The notes beneath the pieces are model-generated. The model ran no database searches. It was not told the DNA's origin and was given only the letters and a program-made list of their open reading frames with translations. Shown one piece after another: positions 41,901 to 52,858 of a DNA stretch of 64,000 bases. Both the position numbers and the translations under genes were made by a program. Source of the DNA: Sipunculus nudus (taxonomy: Eukaryota > Annelida > Sipuncula > Golfingiida > Sipunculidae); assembly GCA_026874595.1 (NCBI GenBank), contig CM049313.1:60496659-60560658 (forward strand), read 5' to 3'. How positions within the stretch are numbered: the first letter of the stretch is position 1; each line of letters opens with the position of its first letter.

Positions 41901-42871
41901 CTCAACACAAGAGCTTAGGTTTTATCTAATATCCTGGTTCCTCTCCAAACTGTGTATCTCAACACAAAAGCTTAGGTGTTATCTAATATCCTGGTTCCTC
42001 ACCAAACTGTGTATTTCAACAATAAAGCTTAGGTGTTATCTAATATCCTGGTTCCTCACCAAACAGGGTATCTCAACACAAGAGCTTATGTGTAATCTCA
42101 TATCCTGGTACCTCAACAAACAATGATTCTCAATACAATAGCTTAGGTATTATCTAATATCCTGGTACCTCACCATTATCGGTATCTCAACATAAGAGCT
42201 TATGTGTAATCTCATACCCTGGTAGCCCAGCAAACAGAGTATCTAAACACAAGAGCTTAGGTATTATCTAATATCCTGGTATCTCACCAAACAGAGTATC
42301 TAAACACAAGAGCTTAGGTATTATCTGATATCCTGGTATCTCACCAAACTGTGTATCTCAACACAAGAGCTTAGGTGTTATCTAATATCCTGGTTCCTCA
42401 CCAAACTGTGTATCTAAACACAGGAGCTTAGGCATTATCTAATATCCTGGTATCTCACCAAACTGTGTATCTCAACACAAGAGCTTAGGTGTTATCTAAT
42501 ATCCTGGTTCCTCACCAAACTTTGTATCTCAACACAAGAGCTTAGGTGTTATCTAATATTCTTGTTCCTCGCCAAACTGTGTATCTCAACACAAGAGCTT
42601 CGGTGTTATCTAATATCCTGGTTTCCACCAAACAGGGTATCACAACAGAAAAGCTTATGTATAGTCGCATATCTAGGTACCTCGGCAAACAGGGTGTCTC
42701 AACAGAAGAGCTTATGTGTAATCTCATATTTAGGTACCTCGACAAACAGGTTATCTCAAGAGCTTATGTTTAATCATATATCCTGGTACCTCACCAAACT
42801 TGGTATTTCAACACAACAGCTTATGTTTAATCTCATATCCTGGTACCTCAACAAACTTGGTATCTCAACAT
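23975..42871. repeat. ~57-bp satellite array, about 19 kb
   Basis: A roughly 57-bp unit is repeated about 330 times. It opens with GTATCTCAACACAAGAGC, has ATCTAATATCCTGG in the middle and closes with CACCAAACTG. Recurrent variants include units with GTCGCATATCTAGG (B), units with CTCATATTTAGG and CTCGACAAACAGG (C), a 52-bp unit lacking five bases and reading TTATCTCAAGAGC (D), units ending CACCATTATCGG (E), and units with CATACCCTGGTACGTCGG (F). The order C then D recurs about 26 times, usually with B before C. Because 57 is a multiple of three, long frames with a 19-residue period (such as ISTQELRCYLISWYLTKLC) appear on both strands. The 52-bp units and stop codons break them, and nothing supports a real protein. 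The array ends at 42871 in unique sequence. Confidence 0.95.
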
Positions 42872-43785
42872 CCAGAAAAACAATTTTCATGACAAGATGC
42901 TGCCATCAGAATATGCAGGGCCATCTGGCAGATAAGGTTACTGGACAAAGAGACTATCCCATATAAAGTGGCGAGATGTATTATACTTTATCCTCGGGTT
43001 GTCTGTCAGCAAATTTAAGCAAAAAAAAGTTCTTTTTTAGGAACACGCACAAGGAACTATCCATAAAATTTGTCCAAATATAAGGGCTATTTCATTTTAA
43101 CGGGCTATTGTCGGTATTAGCTAGTGGCTTTGTACACGAGTGCCCTCTGATGGGTTGTTTAACCGTTACATATATGTTTACCTACTTAGCAAAGATCATA
43201 CTGGCCGAACTTTGGTGTAGTAAAGGGATATATGATCATACTTACCATTCATACATCTGACTCTGTAGTATAGGAATGTATGTTCCAAACATGACAAGGG
43301 TATAACTATTACTAACGCCGTGTTCACAATCAATTGTAGGCTGCTCTGTTACCTATGTTGTACGTCAGAGCTGAAATGGTACATTAAAAAAGACACAATA
43401 ATAGTAAGAAAGGGCATTTCATTTGTTTCTTTAAAGCAAATTAAACGTAATAAGCTGTCTTTTATTATCAGTTACATTTATGAAAAAGGTTTGGTTCTTA
43501 CATTTCGCCGGTAGCAACTTGCAAATAACTGTCAAAGAAGGGAATGGTCACACAGATATTCACGTCAAGTTGGGAAGTTACCTGTCAGCGATCGGATAGG
43601 CTATGGACTATTCATAAATACATATCGGGTGGTCGTGCCTTATTAAATTAGAAATTCGCTGCTCTCATAAAAAATCTACTTGACTCGGCTTACCCTCTCG
43701 GATAGGGATATATTAGGGATATATCTGAATGTCAGCGCAATAAATTGGCTGTGAACGATGGGGCAGTAGGCAGATATATAAGAAG
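42872..43785. other. unique DNA between the satellite and the esterase pseudogene
   Basis: No recognisable gene or repeat. Confidence 0.45.
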
Positions 43786-44528
43786 ATGGCGTCTTATTTC
43801 TGCCGGCGAGAATAATGTTCCTCTCCATCCAGAGTCCTAGAATTCTCTTACACAGCTTGCAGCGGAGGCTGCTGCAGCGTGAGGCCAGCCAACCACGCCA
43901 CCTAACGTCGAATCGACGCGACAGCTGGTTTTTGTTCTATAAGAGATTCTGTCGGGAAATGCGAATTTTCTGGAACAACAAGAGAAATGACGATAAATCA
44001 GTGGTGCTATTTTTCTACATGGCCAGACTGCTAAGATTAAACTAGAATAACTACGCTACATTAGGACATAATTCGAATAAAGTCGTATTATTTAAATAAA
44101 ATAACGCTTTATTATTTCTCATTAATCGCTCTGCCTTACAAAATTTAAATTTGTAAATACAGAAAAAGTTATAGTAGCTTTAATATTTAACCCATTCGGT
44201 TGAGCAGAATGAATCCCTATTCGCATCAACCAGCCGTTTGCCATGACGTCACGTCCGTTGATCATGGTGTTTAACCACGCTGGTGGCCATATCTTCGGAG
44301 GCATCGAAACATTTGATTACCTTTGTCGGTTTATGTCTAGGTAAGTTAATAAAATAGATTTGTTTAGCTGGTGCGTGCACAAAAAGTAAATATATGTGAG
44401 TTTGTCTGTGTGTGGGTGAAAAAGTGGGTTTATATAAAATGCAAAACAATAATCTTGTTTTCTTAATTAACCGCTACGGCTGCTTCATCGTGAATATGGA
44501 ATATCGGCGGGCACCCGAGATTAATATG
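43786..44528 (+). pseudogene. esterase copy C, exons 1-3 only, decayed
   Basis: An exon 1-like segment starts at 43786 with ATGGCGTCTTATTTC and matches copies A, B and D, but it has a small deletion after the fifth codon that shifts the frame and a TAG in the homologous frame after GAGTCC. An exon 2-like segment at about 44208-44340 keeps the strand and oxyanion region as HAGGH, but its second codon has become TGA. An exon 3-like segment begins near 44471 with RYGCFIVNMEYRRAPE-type coding, but its acceptor AG has become AA, and homology stops near 44528, where a stop codon follows. Exons 4-8, including all catalytic Ser, Asp and His codons, are absent. It is a dead, truncated paralogue immediately downstream of the satellite. 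Confidence 0.85.
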
Positions 44529-45269
44529 CGTTAAACTGCACAATAAGTTCGAAATATGCATTTGGCTCACCAAATATAAACAAAGCCAAATATTAGGACT
44601 GTGTCAAAAGATGTCCCTTTAATGAGTAAGTTTCAGATTTCATAGTATCATCGTCGTGTGATATTTTTGATTTCAATAACTTTTGTTTAGATAACAAATA
44701 GGTAAATGATGATAAGACGATTTCATCTTTTCAAATATTGCCGGTTTAGACATAGTTTTCGAATATATTAAGGTGCAATTATTTTTTTAAGTCGTTTCAA
44801 GGAGTTACATTGAAGTTCATCATGACTATATAACTGTTTTATTCTGATGATAAAATCTGAGAATGATCCTAAATAGTGTCCATGAGATGTGTTATGTTCT
44901 TACATCTGTTTAGTTCTTCATCATGTTTGCCATTCGCAAACCGCAAATGGTAATGCAGAGGCTTTATAGTCTGATGTAACTGACGATGTCTATCCCATCC
45001 GACTTTACACTTTGTCTTCTTAGCTTTTCGCGTCTTTTATTTCTGTAATTGTATCCGCTAAAACAAAGTTTTGCGGATACTATGTTTTCAGCCCACAACC
45101 GCCGCCGCCGCCGCCGCGTAGGTGTCCAGAGAACTCCACCGTAAACGCTGGGCGGAATTTTACGAAACCCGGAATTATGTTCGGGTCACATGTGAACTGC
45201 TGCGCCCCGATTTTGTTTTGACCTCTGACCTTTCCTCTGCGCTCTGCGTCCATTTGTGCGTCTGTTTCC
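44529..45269. other. intergenic DNA with hairpin and (CCG)n
   Basis: At 45053-45080, ATCCGCTAAAAC faces GTTTTGCGGAT as an imperfect hairpin. A short CCG-repeat run lies at 45098-45118. Both sit just left of the 280-bp array and may mark one end of the element carrying it. No gene was recognised. Confidence 0.5.
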
Positions 45270-46400
45270 ACACATAAACCCACATATCATTGGAACCGTT
45301 TGACCGATCAGGAAAAAGAAACTGTACAAATGTAGCCTTTGGATAGCCTTATAACATACACAAAAATGGTGGCGCCATCTTCAACCATGTTTGCACAGTG
45401 TCCATCTGTTCGTCTGCCACGGTCTAAAATCACCCATATCTCGGCAGTGGTTTGACTTATCTGCCTAAAATTTTGCAGGTTTATACATCCTGGACAGCTC
45501 TCTTGATTTTATGACAGGTGGCGCCACCTACATTCTAGCTTATGCTGCAGACATCCAAGCTCATATCACGGGAACCGTTTGACCGATTGGGCCTAAAAAA
45601 TTTGCTGTGTATGAATCTCACATAGCTCTTTATCATACGCAAAACTTGTGGCGCCACCTGCAATCATTTTTGCAAAGAATCCTATGTTTGTCTGCCACGT
45701 TCTAAAATCACTCATATACATATAGTGGTTTGACTTATCTGCCTAAAATTTTGCAGGTTTCATACATCCTAGAAATCTCTCTTAATTTTATGACAGATCG
45801 CGCCACCTACATTCTAGTTTATGCTGCAGACATCCAAGCTCATATCTCGGGAACCGTTTGACCGATCGGGCCTAAAAATTTTGCTGTGTATGGATCTCAC
45901 ATAGCTCTTTATCATACGCAAAACTGGTGGCGCCACCTGCAATAATAATTTTTGCACAGAATCCTATGTTTGTCTGCCGTGGGATTAAATCACTCATATC
46001 TCGGCAGTGGTTTGACTAATTCACCTGAAATTTGGCATGCGTATACATCTTGGATAGCTTTCTTGATTTTATGACAGGTGGCGCCGCCTACATTTCCGTT
46101 TACGCTGCAGCCATCCAAGCTCATATCTCGGGAACCGTTTGACCGATTGGGCGGAAATTTTGCATAACTCTTTACCATACGCAACTTGTGGCGCCCTCCT
46201 CAACCATTTTTGCACAGCATCCGTCTGTTTGTCTGCCACGGTCTAAAATCACTCATATACATATAGTGGTTTGACTTATCTGCTTTAAATTTTGCATATG
46301 TATACAACTTGGACAGCTTTCTGGATTTTGTGGTAGGTGGCGCAACCTACATAGACATTTGGGCTGCAGACATCCATGCTAATATGCAACACTTCACTCT
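45270..46400. repeat. ~280-bp tandem array with two related ~140-bp half-units
   Basis: GTTTGACCGAT recurs at 45298, 45577, 45856 and 46137, a period of 279-281 bp, so about four units. Each unit has two homologous halves. One reads CTCATATCTCGGGAACCG and ends GTGGCGCCACCTGCAA; the other reads CTCATATCTCGGCAGTGG and ends AGGTGGCGCCACCTACATT. This implies an older ~140-bp repeat that doubled into a dimer and was then amplified. It is not coding. Confidence 0.9.
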
Positions 46401-46456
46401 ATTTCCCTATGCCACTCAATCCATGCCTCACTTCACCCGTTCCACTCTGATTTGGC

Positions 46457-46491
46457 GAATACACGTAGTCGCTTGTCGACTACCCGTATTC
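46457..46491. repeat. 15-bp stem hairpin
   Basis: GAATACACGTAGTCG and CGACTACCCGTATTC pair at 13 of 15 positions around a 5-base loop, just past the 280-bp array. Confidence 0.6.
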
Positions 46492-48772
46492 TAGTTTTGC
46501 TCGGTCTCATAAAGAGTATAAAACCAAAGCTCTAATAATGGAAGGTTATTCGTTCTACATACGCCTGCATGTCGCTATTGACCAGTACCCAACAACTTTG
46601 TTGCCGCCAATGAGGATAACAGTGAGAAAATTCTGAAAACAGAAGTGTATTGGGTAGAGAATATAAGTATTAGGAAATAGAATAGCAGGATACAGATAAA
46701 ATAAAAAGTTCTTAATGTATCCGTAGAGAGCACAGCTCCTAAACACATCGTGATTCAGAATGAAATTTAATATATTATAATTGTTTTAAAGAGTTCATCC
46801 TTGAAGACCAGAATGACCTTGTACCCTACCGGTATCCATATTAAACCAAAAAAAAAAAACTTTCTGGATCAAATACCTATCTTTCAAATTCCTAAAATAA
46901 TTACGCAGAAATCTTACATATCAAAACAAATCAAACATATGTAAAACTGGCGTTTATATAGATTCTAAAACATGTAAGCTGCTCTAATCGAGTATAGAGA
47001 CAAACGAAAAACTGATATCAAGCAGAAAAATGAGTAAACATTACGAGGAAAGTAAGCAAGAAATAGTAGAAAGGGACCAGGATTAACCAAGATGTATTTT
47101 CATGTACTATTTTGTTTTGCTTTTCTGCTTGTGCTTTTACACAGAGATGTGTTTTACTGTCCTAGGTAAATATGTCTATAAAAACTTATATATATATAAA
47201 CTGAGGGGACATGGCGATATATAGCATATATTATTGGACGACGGAAAGTAAGACGTATCAAAATGCAGATGAAGATGGATACGCCTAAAAACACTGATGA
47301 CCCAGGGCACTACAACTCGAGGGGTGCTTAATTCAAATTTGTCATCAACAGTTTTTTTATGCATCTCATTGTATCACCAACATAATATGGATGACCGTCC
47401 TGCATTTTTCAAGATTACAAATGCGACTTTGCTTAAACTATGTATGCTCAATAAAGAGAAAAGAATTAGAGACACCGTCACCATACACCATTGATATATC
47501 AACGAAGGGTTAGTTTAAGTTCAAACAAGGATGAACTTGCCGGAGTTTTCAAGGTAACACAAGCATTTCTTTTTGTTGCAGATTTTACTCTCATAGATCC
47601 CTTTTATAACTGAATACACACTGGTATTGATAACCATTTCTTTTATATGGTCAAACAAGGACTGAAATGGAATCAGTTCTTCTCCGGCGCTCCCTCACTC
47701 ACTCGCCGCAGAAATTCTCCTATACTTTTGAAAAAAATCCCCGAAAGCTCCTTACAATGACCTCGAAAATAAATTCTTTTTTTCTACAATTAATTTATTA
47801 TGTACCAATATAAAGGGAAGGTCTATTACCATCTTTAAAGTTTTAGTTTTCAAGGTAGGCAATAAACACTTTTTATCTTTTAAGTTAAATATGTTAATGT
47901 CCAATGATACCTTGTTTGTTATGTTTAGTTTAGAATACCAGGTAGAAGGAGGAAGAAAACAAGTCAACAAGATTAAAAAATGAGCCTAGGACCAAATAAT
48001 ATTACAATGTAGAATTAAGTAGAATACTCCATTTATCTATAAAGACATCTTAATCAGGAGATAAATTTGTAACACGTTTAAAGCTTATACGTTCGTTGAC
48101 ATTATCAAGCTTTTCTAAATGCCTTAATACAGCATATCCGAATAACATTCATCCGTTTATCCGGGGCTAGCTTAATCGATTTGGCTCAGTCAGTATCTAG
48201 TAATGTCCCGAACTCGACGGTAGGCCTAATCACGGTGATTCCCATAGCAATTTCATGCTCACCCGAACGATCGTTCATCGGAACAAAAAAGCTTGTCCCC
48301 CTAGGCTTTTGGATAAACGATGCTTTACTGTATAATATCTTAAATCTCTTTAAATCAACATATCGTCCCATACTATACAGTTTACGTTGTTATATTCAGA
48401 TGCTTTCTTGTGATGTCAAAGTAGCGACAGCCTGTCACCCCAAACGTCGATTTTAGATGAACTGAAGAACGATGGGCCTATCAAATAATTTCCGAAGGCC
48501 TGAGTGTCATGTTGTCATGGCTAATGTCAAAGCTGGTGTGCATTGCACCTTTTTGTCAATAATCGGTTAACCTCATCCCCCCGGCTAGAATCTCTATGCA
48601 TAGCAGTATGCATATAACCTATACACCTTTATATAGCAGTATGTATATATTTTATGTCAAAATAAGATATTTTAAATATAGGGTAATACATATTTGAAAT
48701 TATAAAGATGGTTCATTTGTAGTTCTTCGTTATATTGTATTTTTTAATAATTGACTTATTAGTACTGATGAT
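46492..48772. other. intergenic DNA
   Basis: AT-rich, with no recognised gene. The 91-codon frame at 48181-48456 shows no known domain and is overlapped by an antisense frame. Confidence 0.45.
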
Positions 48773-50627
48773 AAGTTTAAAGCTCAAATGAAACGATTTG
48801 GCCAAAAATCACAAAAAGTCGCTATTCCAGTAGTATATATCTTAAATTAACATTTGATACATGAATTCCGACATTATTTATTAGAAAACTAATGATAAAA
48901 CCAAAATATATTGGAGAGATCACGCTGTTCACGGAATCTGCCGAGCTCACTGCTGTAGCACGCAGCAGCTGGGCTGGCACGACGTGTGACGTCATAGCAG
49001 ACAAACACGGTCACTCAGTCAGGTGTGCGGGCGCTGGTCACTGTTCAAGTGTCAGCGGCAGAGGCTCTGGTCCGGTCCCTGAAATGGCTAGCTTTCTTGT
49101 GGATTAGGACGAATTAAGCGAGGTTCGAAATAAGCGGTATCGCATCGCAATTTACGACGCAAAACGGACCCATTGTGAATCATTTTCTTTAACTGTTGTT
49201 GTGTCTGCGAATCAAATAAATGCATGTCTTGCCTTTTTCGGAGAGCGATTTTTTGGAACACCAATTGATGCGTGATGAATTCAACCGAAAACAATATTAC
49301 ACATTATTAAAGCAGGCATAAGACCGCGGCATTCGGGCTTCAATGAACAATGTATAAACTGACAGGTGCTTGCTGCACAAGTTTCCAGGAAAAGCTTATC
49401 ATTATTGACACTGTGACACCTGATCCACAAGCCTATTGGCTGATATTGCATCGACGTCATTTGACCCATGCGTCCATTGGTTGACCTCGACCTTATTTGA
49501 ATAAACGTCATCTGACCTCTGACCCCGCTGGTCGTTGTGTTTTTTTGCACTGACAAAAAAGTTCCGGCTTAGTTGGACTGCACAGGACATGAAAGCTTTC
49601 ACCAATGTCAGCCAGAAAGCGTAATATTTGTAATCATTATAGCAAAGTAAATTATCCACACTCAATAAACGGTCCGTATGCACTTTCAATTGTGCCCGTT
49701 TTTACCGTTTCATTCAAATCAAAACCAGGTCTATAAACAATGTGCCGTCGATGTCAATCTTTTATATCGTCAGTGACAATACAACATTACATGTCTGTCA
49801 AATTCCAGATAACGATTTTCATCGGGAAAATGCGGTGAAAAAAATAAAAACAAATAATGTGTTATATTGTTTTATACTCCTATTATCTGGTCCGCTTTTC
49901 CGGGTATTTCGTCCTGTTACATGGGCATGACATGCTCACATATAGGCATACCCGCCCGTGGTACCGAGACGTGGAATTGCCATAAAAAGTCCCGCACACG
50001 TATCAGGAAAAAACGTGTTTATGTTTTGAATTATATTTGGAAAGATATCCGTTATATTATAAAAATATAAAAACAGCCCATCTGAATAAACCTCTAAAAT
50101 GAACTTGTCATGTTTCTATAAAGCAGACTGAGTGATACATTGTTATAGGGTGTACATACTATCGATGTCAGCTGCACACCGTGTTGTTAAACGATCTTCC
50201 TGTCTTCACAGGACATCTGTATAGACTTTTACTCTTTGGGTGGAAAATGCAAACATTTATAAAAGAAATACGATGAAGATATAGTATTCAGTGAACAGGT
50301 ATGTCTTAAGGTATCAAGAACCGCATGTTTTTCCAAGACAAGAACAGAGACGGTCGGGCGTGAGACGCGTGTCTACACAGTGAGTGACCGGGGTTGCTGC
50401 AGCCAGGCACTGAGCTGTTTGTCTGCTTTGACGTCACAGGTCATCAAAGCGACGGGGCCAGCCGAATGGCCATTTGAATGCAACGGTCACTTCTTGACAG
50501 AACAACACCTCAAAATATTCATAATTAAAAGAATATTTTTAACAAGTATTCAAACGTTTAGGGGTAATATTACATTGCTAATCCAATTATGTGTTAGGTG
50601 AAATCGTTTCATTTGAGCTTTAAACTT
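48773..50627. mobile_element. segment with perfect 27-bp terminal inverted repeats (putative non-autonomous DNA element)
   Basis: Positions 48773-48799 are the exact reverse complement of 50601-50627. The arms diverge inward but regain similarity around a shared block: left 48985-49010 (TGTGACGTCATAGCAGACAAAC) and, inverted, right 50417-50438 (GTTTGTCTGCTTTGACGTCACA). TGACGTCA, a CRE-like palindrome, sits at 48987-48994 and 50429-50436, about 190-215 bp from each end. The ~1.3-kb interior has no recognisable transposase, and no clear target-site duplication flanks it. Alternatives are two inverted copies of one ~300-bp repeat, or the degraded ends of a larger transposon. Confidence 0.55.
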
Positions 50628-50962
50628 CCATATATAACATAGAGAAAAAAACCATATAACCCTATGTCTTCCAAGACCAGAATACTAAAATCAAAGTTAA
50701 CAATCAAAGAATGCTAGAGACGCATATAGAGTCAAGGCACAGATCACGGTGACGCCTATCCCGACGACGCCCGGTCCGCGCCCGAAGCCTCTAGAACTCC
50801 ACATCAAATGTACGCCAGTCGTCCCCATTGTTATAGAACGACCGGACAGCCTCCATGTAAGTGCAGAGAGCGGGAGCCTCGGATGCGAACTCCGGCTTGG
50901 AGCAGTGTTAACCGGTATAGGCGATTGCTCCAGACCAGATCCCGATCGGGATTTGGTCCGGC

Positions 50963-51277
50963 TTAAACCACGATCGGGATTTGGTCTGGACCAATCGGGG
51001 CAATTGGTCCAGATCGGGATCTGGGCCTTGACATATTCATGAAAGGCAGACGTCCACTCATGTATGTTGAGGACTGTAAATTTTTGCCCTTGAATTTGGA
51101 GGAGGGCGTCTGATTAGAAATTTTAGAACCCTCTCTACTGCTCTTATCGTACGGGAACAACCCCACCCGCTTAGACATATCAATATATTCCCCCTTCCAA
51201 AACATTCTGCCGTTGAAATCGGCGTTCACCTCGCACGTAATCGTACGAATCAACTTCGTAACTTGCGCCGCGGACAT
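50963..51277 (-). CDS. unrecognised minus-strand open frame, 104 codons
   Basis: The frame begins MSAAQVTKLIRTITCEVNAD, is hydrophilic, has normal amino-acid diversity and stays open about 28 codons upstream of its first Met. It ends in a low-complexity region where the DNA repeats GATCGGGATTTGGTC motifs. The family was not recognised. It is on the same strand as the SGNH-like relic at 52180-52858, so it could be part of the same decayed element, or it could be spurious. Confidence 0.2.
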   Translation of the reverse strand: MSAAQVTKLIRTITCEVNADFNGRMFWKGEYIDMSKRVGLFPYDKSSREGSKISNQTPSSKFKGKNLQSSTYMSGRLPFMNMSRPRSRSGPIAPIGPDQIPIVV

Positions 51278-51586
51278 TCCAGACTCGCTGCTGCCCGCTG
51301 CCTGGTTGCCAGTAGAGGGGTCCGGGTCAGCGTTGCGATAGTTGTGGATAGTTCCACTTTATGATGTACGGATTTAAATAATTTAACTGCCTGCAATCGC
51401 CATGTTGTCATCCCGTCAGGGGGCGGAAACTGTTAAAAAATCCTTATAGCAGTTCCGTTTGAAGAATGAGATCTGTTAGTCTGAATGAGGTTACACCTGG
51501 TGAACAAATCAAACCAGCGAGGTAAGGATTCGACCTGGATACACTCCTCTACCTAAAGCCAAATTTCAACATTGGGAAAATTATCG

Positions 51587-51826
51587 ACCAAGCCATATAA
51601 CACACGACTTGGGGAAAACCCATGTCCAAATAAAGTTTGGCACAAGCCATAACCCAGTCCTTAAAAGGTCTTCTGGCCAAACATTATTTACATGGAAGTA
51701 AAAAATAAGAGACCAAATATAAAAGTATCATCTGGGGAAATCATGGACCCAGCAACACACGACCTGGGGAAACATCGACCCATGGCCACCTTGTAGTTTG
51801 ACAAGAAGACATAACCGAGTCCTTAA
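51587..51826. repeat. imperfect two-unit tandem repeat, ~160-bp period
   Basis: The segment from ACACACGACTTGGGGAAA through ATAACCCAGTCCTTAA (to 51664) recurs as ACACACGACCTGGGGAAA through ATAACCGAGTCCTTAA (to 51826), with diverged sequence between. Confidence 0.65.
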
Positions 51827-51831
51827 CTGGC

Positions 51832-51837
<6 letters not shown>

Positions 51838-51877
<40 letters not shown>
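51838..51877. repeat. (TA)n microsatellite
   Basis: About 20 TA dinucleotides directly after the 160-bp repeat pair. Confidence 0.95.
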
Positions 51878-51879
<2 letters not shown>

Positions 51880-52179
51880 TTATTCTATATATGTTAACCT
51901 AAATTAAGGTATCTACATGTTTATATTTATTCAATTTTATGAAAATAACAAACTGTTAATTCAATACATATTTAAATGCTGTCAAAAAATAGAAATTTAA
52001 TTAATAGAATTATACTATACTTAAACAAAATACTGATATTTTTCATTAAAGTATGACACTTAAAAATACTATCACACACTTTAAATACAATTACTACAAT
52101 GCATAGAGGTCTACTAGAGAGATAAAGGCCGAATCATATTCGAATTATGATGTACCCAAAACTCTAAAAGAGACTAGAT

Positions 52180-52858
52180 TTAGGTGTGGCTCTCATACGA
52201 GCACCAACGGCTCCCTGGAGACTTAGATGCCACAGCTTGGTACCCCATTAAAATGAACCCCGTCTTCAGCAAAGAGGTGGCGCACCCACATATATTTCTT
52301 GTGTTGCCAGAAAGAGGCAAAATCTGTATCACCATGAACTTCTTTAAGATACTGGTTGTAGTCCGATTGATAGGTACCGTTCCGCCACAAAATGGCGGAA
52401 ACCTGGGGTTGAGCTGCACCCACACCTCTATATGCAAATGAGCACAAAGCTCGTATATCTTATTATCCAGAACCACGGGTCGACCAGCAAGGCCCTCAAA
52501 GGCGAAACCGTTGCCCCAACTGTGAAGGAGCACGATCTCAGACTGCACCATATCCACTGGCCAGGCCTCGCCGAGTCGGGCTGGTGCAATTTCGCAACGG
52601 TACACCAGCACAAGTACCGTACCTGAATGTGGCAGGCTTCTTTCGAGAAACCAAATTCGGTCTGAGTTAACCAGTCCAATCCGCCATGGCTAAACTCAGA
52701 CGACGAACTTCAGATGCCCCGAGCACGTCAGCATTCGTGAACTCAAAACCACGCGTACAACCACTAGTCTCGGGCGGGAAGGCCATGTTATGATCGAAAG
52801 TAGCCGCCGACGTCGACGCAACAGGTTTCAGGTCTCTGTTGCGTCGCCGGCCCATCAA
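52180..52858 (-). pseudogene. degenerate SGNH/GDSL-hydrolase-like relic, probably repeat-derived
   Basis: Read on the minus strand from 52858, three overlapping frames must be combined, so the sequence is frameshifted. The first part (MMGRRRNRDLKPVAS...) is basic and Ser/Ala-rich. The middle contains VVLDNKIYELCAHLHIEVWV and then QLNPRF. The last part has DYNQYLKEV, DFASFWQHKKYMW and finally LFAEDGVHFN before a stop in the helix-forming tail. The order of an Asn/Tyr helix, FW.H..W and DGVHxN matches the C-terminal half of SGNH-fold domains common in invertebrate repeat-associated ORFs and LINE ORF1 esterases; DGVH would supply the catalytic Asp/His. The N-terminal GDS block was not found. No element boundaries were identified. 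The assignment rests on motif recall, not a search. Confidence 0.4.

Noticed and set aside
24327-42773. Dozens of 60-170-codon open frames with 19-residue repeats
   Set aside because: They follow from the 57-bp satellite period on both strands, are broken by 52-bp units and stop codons, and have no start or splice context.
23975-42871. A CRISPR-like array
   Set aside because: Units are contiguous with no unique spacers, the period is ~57 bp throughout, and the DNA is eukaryotic.
48181-48456. 91-codon plus-strand frame
   Set aside because: No recognisable domain, and an antisense frame covers most of it.
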